A DNA stretch of 8,423 nucleotides. Source: CAYJCL01 sp964370475 (lineage in GTDB: Bacteria > Bacillota_I > Bacilli_A > RF39 > UBA660). This document shows, one piece after another, positions 1-5,528 of the stretch. Position numbers and translations under genes: made by a program. Numbering within the stretch: position 1 is the stretch's first letter; each line of letters begins with the position of its first letter. The stretch spans positions 1 through 8,423 of the forward strand of contig CAYJJI010000030.1 in NCBI GenBank assembly GCA_964370475.1, in the 5' to 3' direction. The notes under the pieces were generated by a model, which was not told the origin of the DNA, did not search any database, and saw nothing but the letters and a program-made list of their open reading frames with translations.

Positions 1-1103
1 TCAGTTCCAAAATTTATTGATGAAAATGGAACTTGAGCTCCTGCTCTTGAATGCATTGTATTTAAATTGTGAACAAACGCTTCCATTGCTTGATAAGTTA
101 TTTTATCTGTTTTTTTCCAAGCTTTGTTTATAGACATTTTAAATATTTTCATTAATGATTCGTTTTCTTTATAATATTTTTGGAACATTGTATGTTCTAT
201 CGCTATTGTTTTTAAATTAGCTATCTCTTTATATAGTCCAGTAGTTCCTACAAACTCTTTAAAATCAGTATAATCAAGTAGATCTTCTATTATTGTTTTC
301 AATTGCTTTTTGTATGTCTTTAATACTCCAGGTGCTAAATAATAATCAAAAGCTGGTATCGCTTGACCACCGTGTTGGTCATTTTGATTTGCTTGAATTG
401 CAATTGCTGCTAAAGCAGAATAACTCATTATATCGTTTGGTTCTCTTAAGAATCCGTGTCCCGTAGAAAATCCATTTTTGAACAATTTTTCTAAGTCTAT
501 TTGATTACATGTTGTTGTACCCATTGGTAAAAAGTCCATGTCGTGAATGTGAATGTATCCTTCATCATGAGTTTGTGAATATTTAGGTTTCATTAAGTAT
601 GCTTTTGCAAATTCTTTAGATACTGTGCTACCATACTGTAACATTGTACCCATTGCTGTATCTCCATCAACATTTGCATTTTCTCTTTTCGCGTCATTTT
701 CACTTGCGGATTTTAATCCTAAACCTTCTAGAGTTTTCAAAAATTTATGAGCTTTTTTATCTCCTATAAAAGCTATTCTTGAATGGTTTCTTCTTTCTCT
801 GTACTCTGCAAAAGAATCATGTACGTCATCATAACCTTTTAATTTCAACGAATTTTCTATTATGTCTTGAATTTCTTCAATTTTAATTTTATCTGTATAA
901 TTTTTTTCTATTTCTTTAAGTACATGTTGTAATACTTTTTGCATATCTTTTTCGTTATATCTATGTACTTTATTATCTCCTGTTTCATCATCGTCAGTAA
1001 TACTATCAAAGCCTTTTTTTATAGCTATTGCTACTTTTGCTTCGTCAAAGTTTACTTTTTTGCCGTTTCTTTTTATAACATTTAATGTTTCAAAAAATTC
1101 CAT
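1..1103 (-). CDS. nrdD: Anaerobic ribonucleoside-triphosphate reductase, large subunit (5' part only)
   Basis: Class III, glycyl-radical ribonucleotide reductase, which makes dNTPs from NTPs without oxygen after activation by NrdG. I translated the minus strand from ATG 1103: 367 codons are open to the window edge with no stop, about half of the usual ~700 residues, so the glycyl-radical end is outside. Residues ~6-95 look like an N-terminal ATP-cone (VIKRNGKKVNFDEAKVAIAI), the nucleotide-sensing activity domain. The catalytic-barrel start is recognisable from HIHDMDFLPMGTTTCNQ (~185-201, Cys199), QHGGQAIPAFDYY (~243-255) and SRAGAQVPFSSINFGT at the edge, all typical of NrdD. The start is supported by GAGGT about 7 nt upstream and an in-frame stop shortly before it. 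An nrdG gene would be expected to the left, outside the window. Identity is near certain; the missing 3' part prevents checking the radical glycine. Confidence 0.96.
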   Translation of the reverse strand, partial: MEFFETLNVIKRNGKKVNFDEAKVAIAIKKGFDSITDDDETGDNKVHRYNEKDMQKVLQHVLKEIEKNYTDKIKIEEIQDIIENSLKLKGYDDVHDSFAEYRERRNHSRIAFIGDKKAHKFLKTLEGLGLKSASENDAKRENANVDGDTAMGTMLQYGSTVSKEFAKAYLMKPKYSQTHDEGYIHIHDMDFLPMGTTTCNQIDLEKLFKNGFSTGHGFLREPNDIMSYSALAAIAIQANQNDQHGGQAIPAFDYYLAPGVLKTYKKQLKTIIEDLLDYTDFKEFVGTTGLYKEIANLKTIAIEHTMFQKYYKENESLMKIFKMSINKAWKKTDKITYQAMEAFVHNLNTMHSRAGAQVPFSSINFGT

Positions 1104-1171
1104 ATTGTTTACCTCTAACTTCCTTACATTTTAAGTTTAGTTCTTTTATTTGGAAAAGGCAACTTTTTTTT

Positions 1172-1199
1172 ATAATATGAATTAGTGACATTTTTTCAA
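1172..1199 (-). promoter_or_regulatory. Predicted promoter of nrdD
   Basis: Minus-strand TTGAAA (1199-1194), 16-nt spacer, TATTAT (1177-1172). It would give a leader of about 60 nt before the nrdD ATG. It is the best sigma-A-like match upstream of the gene, but the background is very AT-rich. Confidence 0.5.
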
Positions 1200-1233
1200 A
1201 AAGCCCATTTTTACTAACTTTTATTTTTAAAAT

Positions 1234-1258
1234 TAATTGTGTCATTTATACACAATTA
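1234..1258. promoter_or_regulatory. 25-bp inverted repeat, candidate operator
   Basis: TAATTGTGT (1234-1242), 7-nt spacer, ACACAATTA (1250-1258): 9 of 9 bases pair. It lies about 35 bp upstream of the proposed nrdD -35 box. The arms recall TTGTG/CACAA half-sites bound by redox regulators such as Rex, but the centre is one base too long for the usual 18-bp Rex site, and it does not match the NrdR box. The regulator is unknown. Confidence 0.45.
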
Positions 1259-1445
1259 TGCCATTTTCGTTCCTAAATATCGCATTTTGTGAATTTTTAA
1301 AAATTTTTTTGACAATTTAATGTAAATTCACTTTTTCTTGAAATGTTCGTTTTTCAGTAATTGACACTTTTAAAAAATATCAATTTATCAACCATTTTAC
1401 ACAATTACTTTTTAGTTATTTTACAAAAATAATTTAATATTATAT

Positions 1446-1474
1446 TTGTAAAATATTTAATAGTTTGATATTAT
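1446..1474 (+). promoter_or_regulatory. Predicted promoter of the metallopeptidase gene
   Basis: TTGTAA (1446-1451), 17-nt spacer, TATTAT (1469-1474). The transcript would start near 1481, which rules out the TTG at 1465 as start codon and supports the ATG at 1501. The -35 match is moderate. Confidence 0.45.
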
Positions 1475-1500
1475 ATTTTTTAACGAATTGTGAGGGTTTT

Positions 1501-2577
1501 ATGGATTCACTAAATTTAAGCAAAAATCATTTCGATAAATTAATCAATGAATACCATTTAAAATCAAAGTATGCCAAAAATCGTGAGAATAAAAAAATTG
1601 CTATTCACACTTTATTTAATCTTGTTGAAGCAAACAATTTATCAAATTTAGGAATACCTAAAAATTTTAATAGATTAAATTTTGTTGCTCATTTTAATAA
1701 TCTTAATTTAGCTTTTGAACCTTTCAAAAATCATATTTTTGAATTTGCAGATTTTTATCATAATTTAAGTAAATTTGAATCTTTAATAAGCGTTCCTGAT
1801 TTATCTAAAAATTATTCTAGATATAAAGTCGCTAAGATAGCTCATGATTTTTATAATTTTTATGACCCTGATTTAAGTTTTATTTTCAATAGTTATTTTT
1901 CAAACTTCTCTAAATATCACAATTTTTCTGACTTTTATTCTCCTACTTTATCTGGTTATTGCTATACTTTATTCGATAAAAAAGAAATTCATTCAGTATC
2001 ATATTATGATGGTTCAATTGATTCAGCTAGCACTTTAGTACATGAATTTGCGCATAGAATAGAAGGTGATTTATTAGAAGATGGCTTTACTTTATATTCT
2101 AATAGAATTTCTAATGAGTTTTTCCCTTATTTTATCAATCTATGTTTTATTGAGTATCTTGCTACTTTTCACGATGTTAATGATGCTAATTTTTTACTGA
2201 GAGATTTTCATGAACATTTTATATTTTCATATAACTGTTTAGTAGAAGCAATCAGATGTATCAATGTTTCTTTAAATTCCTGTAATAACTTTACTTTTTT
2301 ATTTGATGTTCACAACTCTCAAAAATTAGATTTACTTTCGATCATTGATGCTACTAATATAGATGTATCTTCCGTACTTGACTTAGTTTCAATTAAATAT
2401 GCTTTGCATATGTTTGATTTATATTTAGCGAATCCTCAGTTAGCTGTACAAGAAATAAGAGAATATTTAATGAGTAACTTAAAATCTAATGAGGAAGTTA
2501 TTAATTTTATCAACAATCACGGATGGTTAAATAATAATTTAGATAATTATAAAAGAATCCTATATAAAGGATTCTAA
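1501..2577 (+). CDS. Predicted zinc metallopeptidase, M3-like (HEFAH motif)
   Basis: 358 residues from the ATG at 1501, preceded by GAGGG at 5-6 nt. An in-frame TTG at 1465 would add 12 residues, but it lies upstream of the likely transcription start. The context SASTLVHEFAHRIEGDLL carries the zinc-binding HExxH (His181, Glu182, His185). Glu206 (ISNEFFPYF), 21 residues on, is a possible third ligand, resembling the arrangement in oligopeptidases of family M3 (thimet oligopeptidase/PepF), where the Glu lies about 25 residues after the second His. The protein is much shorter than PepF (~600) and the rest is not recognisable, so a divergent or minimal relative is likely. It is rich in Asn, Phe and Tyr, has no signal peptide and no membrane segment, and is probably cytosolic. 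Its 3' end overlaps the convergent dusB gene. The substrate is unknown. The zincin call is firm; the M3 assignment is tentative. Confidence 0.7.
   Translation: MDSLNLSKNHFDKLINEYHLKSKYAKNRENKKIAIHTLFNLVEANNLSNLGIPKNFNRLNFVAHFNNLNLAFEPFKNHIFEFADFYHNLSKFESLISVPDLSKNYSRYKVAKIAHDFYNFYDPDLSFIFNSYFSNFSKYHNFSDFYSPTLSGYCYTLFDKKEIHSVSYYDGSIDSASTLVHEFAHRIEGDLLEDGFTLYSNRISNEFFPYFINLCFIEYLATFHDVNDANFLLRDFHEHFIFSYNCLVEAIRCINVSLNSCNNFTFLFDVHNSQKLDLLSIIDATNIDVSSVLDLVSIKYALHMFDLYLANPQLAVQEIREYLMSNLKSNEEVINFINNHGWLNNNLDNYKRILYKGF
2554..2575 (-). terminator. Terminator hairpin inside the overlap of two convergent genes
   Basis: AGAATCC (2554-2560) pairs perfectly with GGATTCT (2569-2575) around an 8-nt loop. 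Read on the minus strand the stem is followed by TTTATAATT, so it best fits dusB. On the plus strand the following bases are AAATATTTATTT, a weaker signal. The hairpin covers the last codons of both genes. Confidence 0.6.
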
Positions 2578-3537
2578 ATATTTATTTAATATTTCAAAAA
2601 TTTCTTCACTTGATTTACATGAGCATATTTTCATTTTCATCAATTTGCTTTCTGGAAGACCTTTGAGATACCATATAATGTGACTTCTTATTTCAAGTAG
2701 TGCAAGTTTTTCTCCTTTGTCTTCTAATAATAATTGATAATGTCTTTTCATCATGTCTATTTTTTCTTTTATTGTTGGACTATCTATTACTTTATTATTT
2801 TCAAGATATTCAACACATTCTTTTATTAACCATGGATTTCCAAGTACTCCTCTACCAATCATCACAGCATCTACTTTTGTTAGCTCTAACATTTCTTTTG
2901 CTTTTACAGGGCTTGTGATATCTCCATTTCCTATAACTGGTATTTTTACTGCAGATTTTACTTCTTTTATAATATTCCAATCTGCTTCACCGCTGTATCC
3001 TTGTGCTCTTGTACGTCCATGAACTGCTATAGCACTTGCTCCAGCTTTTTCAACTAGTTTAGCAACTTCTACAGCATTAATACTGTTTGCATCCCATCCG
3101 GATCTTATCTTAACTGTAACAGGTATTTTAACAGCTTCTACAACAGCTTTTACTATTTCATATATCTTTTTTGGATTTTTCATCAATGCACTTCCTGCTT
3201 GATTTTTTATGGCAACTTTCGGCACTGGACATCCCATGTTTATATCTATAATATCTGGTTTCATTGTTTCTTCTACTTTTTTTGCAGCTTTTACAAACGA
3301 ATCTATGTCACTCCCAAATATTTGTTGTGTTATAGGTCTTTCCATCTCATCCATTTTTAACAGATCAAAAGTTTTTTTATCTTCATATACTACTGCTTTA
3401 TCACTAACCATTTCTGCATATATTAAACCTGCACCCATTTCTTTTATTATTTTTCTATACGAAGTGTTTGTTATCCCTGCCATAGGAGCAAGAACTATTT
3501 TATTTTTTATTTTTACATTACCTATTTTAAATTCCAT
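2560..3537 (-). CDS. dusB: tRNA-dihydrouridine synthase, DusB-type
   Basis: FMN/NADPH-dependent reduction of specific uridines to dihydrouridine in tRNA. 325 residues, normal full length. The TIM-barrel signatures appear in order: LAPMAGITNTSYRKI (16-30), YAEMVSDKAV (40-49), QIFGSD (72-77), DINMGCPVPKV (98-108) with the catalytic Cys103, VKIRSGWD (142-149) with the FMN-contacting Lys143, AVHGRTRAQGYSG (171-183) with His173, IGNGDI (202-207) and MIGRGVLGNPW (226-236). The C-terminal helical tRNA-binding part follows (~245-325). The start ATG follows GGTGAT at about 4 nt, a modest ribosome site. It is divergent from the ttcA-family gene, with which it shares a 79-bp promoter region, and both act on tRNA. 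The last 18 bp overlap the convergent metallopeptidase gene. Confidence 0.95.
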   Translation of the reverse strand: MEFKIGNVKIKNKIVLAPMAGITNTSYRKIIKEMGAGLIYAEMVSDKAVVYEDKKTFDLLKMDEMERPITQQIFGSDIDSFVKAAKKVEETMKPDIIDINMGCPVPKVAIKNQAGSALMKNPKKIYEIVKAVVEAVKIPVTVKIRSGWDANSINAVEVAKLVEKAGASAIAVHGRTRAQGYSGEADWNIIKEVKSAVKIPVIGNGDITSPVKAKEMLELTKVDAVMIGRGVLGNPWLIKECVEYLENNKVIDSPTIKEKIDMMKRHYQLLLEDKGEKLALLEIRSHIIWYLKGLPESKLMKMKICSCKSSEEIFEILNKYLESFI

Positions 3538-3561
3538 TTATATCACCGCAATTTCTTTAAT

Positions 3562-3590
3562 ATTGTACCATACTTGATTAATTTAATAAA
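3562..3590 (-). promoter_or_regulatory. Predicted dusB promoter (extended -10)
   Basis: Minus-strand TACAAT (3567-3562) is preceded by TGG, an extended -10 element, 17 nt from a weak TTTATT (3590-3585). It lies about 25 bp before the dusB ATG and overlaps the divergent ttcA-family promoter, so the two may compete. Confidence 0.5.
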
Positions 3591-3602
3591 CCTTGTTAAA
3601 AT
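3574..3602 (+). promoter_or_regulatory. Predicted promoter of the ttcA-family gene
   Basis: TTGATT (3574-3579), 17-nt spacer, TAAAAT (3597-3602). The predicted transcription start near 3609 leaves only about 8 nt before the ATG at 3617. It covers the in-frame TTG at 3593, which therefore cannot be the start. Confidence 0.5.
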
Positions 3603-3616
3603 ATGATTGTGAGTTT

Positions 3617-4444
3617 ATGGAAAAGTATAGAGAAATTGAAAAAAGTATAATTAAAAAATTTCGTAAAGAAATATGGAGTAAATTTGTAAAAGGTATTAAA
3701 GACTACAATTTACTTAAACCAGGAGATAAGATTGCTGTTTGTATTAGTGGTGGGAAAGATTCTTTTATTTTAGCGAAATGTTTTCAAGAATTGCAAAGGC
3801 ATGGGCAATTCCATTTTGATTTGGAATTTTTATTAATGAATCCTGGTTATTCTAAAGAGCATTTAGATATAATCGTTAAAAACAGTGAGTTATTAAACAT
3901 TAAATTAACTATTTTTGAAACGGATGTATTTAAAATTGCCAATCATTTAAATGAAGAATCTCCTTGTTATATGTGCGCGAGAATGAGACGTGGTCATTTA
4001 TATAGCAAAGCTCAGGAATTAGGTTGTAATAAAATCGCTTTAGGCCATCATTTTGATGATATAATTGAAACAATATTAATGAGTGTAATCTATGGTGGAG
4101 AATTCAAAACCATGATGCCAAAAGTACATAGTGATAATTTCTGTGGAATGGAACTAATTAGACCTTTATATTTAGTAAAAGAAAGAGATATTATAAAATG
4201 GAAAAATTATAATGACTTAAATTTTATTAACTGTGCATGTGAATTTAGTGCTAAGGTTGAAAATAAAGAAACTAGTTCTAAAAGAAGTGAAATTAAGAAG
4301 TTAATTAAACAATTAAGAGAGGATAATATTTATACGGAGTATAATATCTTTAAAAGTGCTGAAAATGTTAATTTAAATACTATTATAAGTTATCATAATG
4401 ATAGTATACAAAAGCATTTTCTTGATGAATATGAACAAGAATAA
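3617..4444 (+). CDS. ttcA: tRNA 2-thiocytidine synthetase family protein (TtcA-like)
   Basis: Adenylating tRNA thiolase of the TtcA/TilS PP-loop superfamily; characterised TtcA makes 2-thiocytidine at position 32 of tRNA and uses an iron-sulfur cluster. 275 residues from ATG 3617, chosen over an in-frame TTG at 3593 that lies inside the predicted promoter. SGGKDS (44-49) is the ATP pyrophosphatase loop. CYMCARMRRGHLY (117-129) is the TtcA CxxC motif and ALGHHFDDIIET (141-152) is the next family block, followed by YGGEFKTMMPKV (159-170) and IRPLYLVKE (181-189). Cys206/Cys208 (NCACEF) can supply the third cluster cysteine. The ribosome site (GTGAG, 3-7 nt away) is weak. It is flanked by dusB and tRNA-Gly. 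The family is clear; the exact modified base in this organism is inferred. Confidence 0.88.
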   Translation: MEKYREIEKSIIKKFRKEIWSKFVKGIKDYNLLKPGDKIAVCISGGKDSFILAKCFQELQRHGQFHFDLEFLLMNPGYSKEHLDIIVKNSELLNIKLTIFETDVFKIANHLNEESPCYMCARMRRGHLYSKAQELGCNKIALGHHFDDIIETILMSVIYGGEFKTMMPKVHSDNFCGMELIRPLYLVKERDIIKWKNYNDLNFINCACEFSAKVENKETSSKRSEIKKLIKQLREDNIYTEYNIFKSAENVNLNTIISYHNDSIQKHFLDEYEQE

Positions 4445-4473
4445 AAAAATCAACGAAAATAGTTGATTTTTTT
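4443..4473 (+). terminator. Rho-independent terminator of the ttcA-family gene
   Basis: TCAAC (4450-4454) pairs with GTTGA (4462-4466) around a 7-nt loop, extended by a run of A on the left and seven T (4467-4473) on the right. The A-run makes it usable in both directions. Its 3' arm contains the -35 box of the following tRNA promoter. Confidence 0.8.
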
Positions 4474-4490
4474 ATTTATTGTGGTATAAT
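4463..4490 (+). promoter_or_regulatory. Promoter of tRNA-Gly (extended -10)
   Basis: TTGATT (4463-4468), 16-nt spacer, perfect TATAAT (4485-4490) preceded by TGG, an extended -10. The start would fall near 4497, about 14 nt before the tRNA. The -35 box is part of the preceding gene's terminator. Confidence 0.75.
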
Positions 4491-4510
4491 TATAGTTACT
4501 TGGAAGTCAT

Positions 4511-4584
4511 GCGGGTGTAGTTTAATGGTAGAGCTTCAGCCTTCCAAGCTGATAACGTGGGTTCGATTCCCATCACCCGCTCCA
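4511..4584 (+). tRNA. tRNA-Gly (anticodon UCC)
   Basis: The full cloverleaf folds by hand. The acceptor is GCGGGTG (4511-4517) with CACCCGC (4574-4580), and the D arm is GTTT/GAGC. The anticodon stem is TCAGC/GCTGA around loop CTTCCAA, with anticodon TCC at 4543-4545. The variable loop is TAAC and the T arm is GTGGG/CCCAT with loop TTCGATT. Discriminator T is followed by an encoded CCA (4582-4584). It is a single-gene transcript with its own promoter and terminator. Confidence 0.97.
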
Positions 4585-4593
4585 TGATAAATT

Positions 4594-4617
4594 ACTAGGT
4601 TTTTACCTAGTTTTTTT
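4594..4617 (+). terminator. Rho-independent terminator of tRNA-Gly
   Basis: ACTAGGT (4594-4600), loop TTTT, ACCTAGT (4605-4611), then a T-run to 4617. It starts 10 nt after the tRNA 3' end. Confidence 0.85.
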
Positions 4618-4628
4618 ATGTACTTCTA

Positions 4629-4649
4629 CACGTTATCAGCTTTTAAGGC
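4629..4649 (-). repeat. Inverted partial copy of tRNA-Gly anticodon region
   Basis: Positions 4629-4642 are the exact reverse complement of 4546-4559 (14 of 14) in tRNA-Gly. Continued to 4649, the match is 19 of 21 against 4539-4559. The two changes fall on the anticodon: the loop would read CTTAAAA instead of CTTCCAA. The copy covers the anticodon loop, the 3' stem strand, the variable loop and the start of the T arm. It lies just past the tRNA terminator and 36 bp before the stop of the next minus-strand gene. It may be a decayed tRNA fragment or element scar; function is unknown. Confidence 0.75.
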
Positions 4650-4685
4650 ATGCGAAATAATATAATTATACCCTTGTTCATATTT

Positions 4686-5462
4686 TTAATATTTATTTAT
4701 TATGAAGTTATCGTATGATTCTTGCATTTTCATCAACATATAATCATCAAAAACATTATACCATTTAACTTGAATTGAATTTCTTGCATCATAATATTTT
4801 AAATTATTATTTATGCACCTATTATGAGGTGCTATAAATAAACAAGAGAAATGTACTCCGGTACTTTTTTTATTTTTATGAAATTCTACTATACGAATTA
4901 TATCGTTTCTGGAATAGAATTCAAATACATCTTTCGTTCCAGATAATACTCCATCTATTATTTTTTCATTTCGATTTGTTCCTTGTAGTACAAATCTATA
5001 TAATGCATTTTCAATAAATGAATTTTTATTAAAATAGATATTCACTTGATCTATATTGCCTTGATACTTCAGTTTATACTCTGCTGAATTCATCACTCTT
5101 TTATATCCTTCTTCATAATCTTCACCATAATGAAAATGAATATATTTATTTATGATTTCCTGTGGAATTTTACACTCCTTTAAAAATATTATGAATTTTT
5201 TTATACTTTCTGTATGAAATGAGTTTTTGCTACCTTTTTTAACACTAATATATTTTGGAATATTATTTATGTATATTACAAAATCATATTTCTTTTTACC
5301 AAAGTTTATCTTGGCATAAATCTTTGTATCTCTTTGCACTACTCCATATAACTTTTCTATCATATTTTGATACAAGTAATTTATTTCTGTTATTTTTTTA
5401 TTATTTAGTTCTTTTACAATTTCTATTTCATTCAAATAACCTTGACTTATTATATCTATCAT
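4686..5462 (-). CDS. Uncharacterised protein with PD-(D/E)XK-nuclease-like motif
   Basis: 258 residues; I cannot name a characterised homologue. The N-terminal half has GYLNEIEIVKELN (8-20, Glu12) and then KYDFVIYINNIPKYISVKKG (58-77). That is, Asp60 on one strand followed 13-15 residues later by SVK (Ser73-Lys75), a layout like the D...(E/Q/S)xK core of PD-(D/E)XK nucleases, with Ser in the usual acidic position. KGSKNSFHTE (76-85) follows and looks like a conserved substrate or active-site loop. The C-terminal half contains VHFSCLFIAPHNRCINN (203-219) and IQVKWYNVF (230-238). No signal peptide or membrane segment. A restriction-like or other defence nuclease is plausible, but no methyltransferase is next to it. 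The start ATG has AAAGGAG only 1 nt away, an abnormally short gap; no better start exists. It lies 66 bp downstream of the LOG-family gene on the same strand. Confidence 0.7.
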   Translation of the reverse strand: MIDIISQGYLNEIEIVKELNNKKITEINYLYQNMIEKLYGVVQRDTKIYAKINFGKKKYDFVIYINNIPKYISVKKGSKNSFHTESIKKFIIFLKECKIPQEIINKYIHFHYGEDYEEGYKRVMNSAEYKLKYQGNIDQVNIYFNKNSFIENALYRFVLQGTNRNEKIIDGVLSGTKDVFEFYSRNDIIRIVEFHKNKKSTGVHFSCLFIAPHNRCINNNLKYYDARNSIQVKWYNVFDDYMLMKMQESYDNFIINKY

Positions 5463-5498
5463 ACTCCTTTTATTAATATATTATTTATTGTAAGGAGT
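5463..5498 (-). promoter_or_regulatory. Hairpin that could hide the ribosome binding site
   Basis: On the minus strand ACTCCTT (5498-5492) is perfectly complementary to AAGGAGT (5469-5463), the Shine-Dalgarno of the 4686-5462 gene, with a 22-nt AT-rich loop between. The stem ends exactly at the ATG (5462). RNA containing both arms would have a masked ribosome site; RNA started inside the loop would not. Function is inference. Confidence 0.45.
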
Positions 5499-5515
5499 TT
5501 TCTTTTTTATTTAAA
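5487..5515 (-). promoter_or_regulatory. Possible promoter of the nuclease-like gene
   Basis: Minus-strand TTTAAA (5515-5510), 17-nt spacer, TACAAT (5492-5487). The start would be near 5480, downstream of the 5' arm of the masking hairpin, so this transcript would have an open ribosome site. The match is modest and in AT-rich DNA. Confidence 0.35.
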
Positions 5516-5528
5516 TAATTTTTTATTT

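Larger units (their letters stand above)
1104..1500. other. 397-bp AT-rich divergent intergenic region
   Basis: No convincing gene on either strand. It holds the divergent promoters of nrdD and of the metallopeptidase gene and several dyads: a 25-bp inverted repeat (1234-1258), an 8-bp inverted repeat GTGAATTT (1289-1296) with AAATTCAC (1324-1331), and the 14-bp palindrome AATTTTTAAAAATT (1292-1305). The 10-mer TACACAATTA occurs twice (1249-1258 and 1398-1407). The region is long for such a compact locus and is probably regulatory. Confidence 0.6.

Noticed and set aside
1465..1500. TTG start at 1465 for the metallopeptidase gene
   Set aside because: It lies between the -35 and -10 boxes of the likely promoter and has no ribosome site; ATG 1501 has GAGGG at a good distance.
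1104..1500. NrdR box upstream of nrdD
   Set aside because: No 16-bp match to the ACACWATATWTWGTGT-type pattern was found; the palindrome at 1234-1258 differs in centre and spacing.
2700..3577. Plus-strand open frames opposite dusB
   Set aside because: They encode low-complexity Leu/Phe/Ser-rich peptides and are antisense to a well-conserved enzyme; no ribosome sites.
3593..3616. TTG start at 3593 for the ttcA-family gene
   Set aside because: It falls inside the predicted promoter and adds 8 residues unlike the family; ATG 3617 fits better.
4511..4649. Attachment-site pair of an integrated element at tRNA-Gly
   Set aside because: The matching segments are inverted, not direct, and no integrase gene is visible, so an att pair is not supported.
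5255..5476. Plus-strand open frame of 73 codons opposite the nuclease-like gene
   Set aside because: Low-complexity Leu/Phe/Tyr product antisense to a longer gene with a better start.
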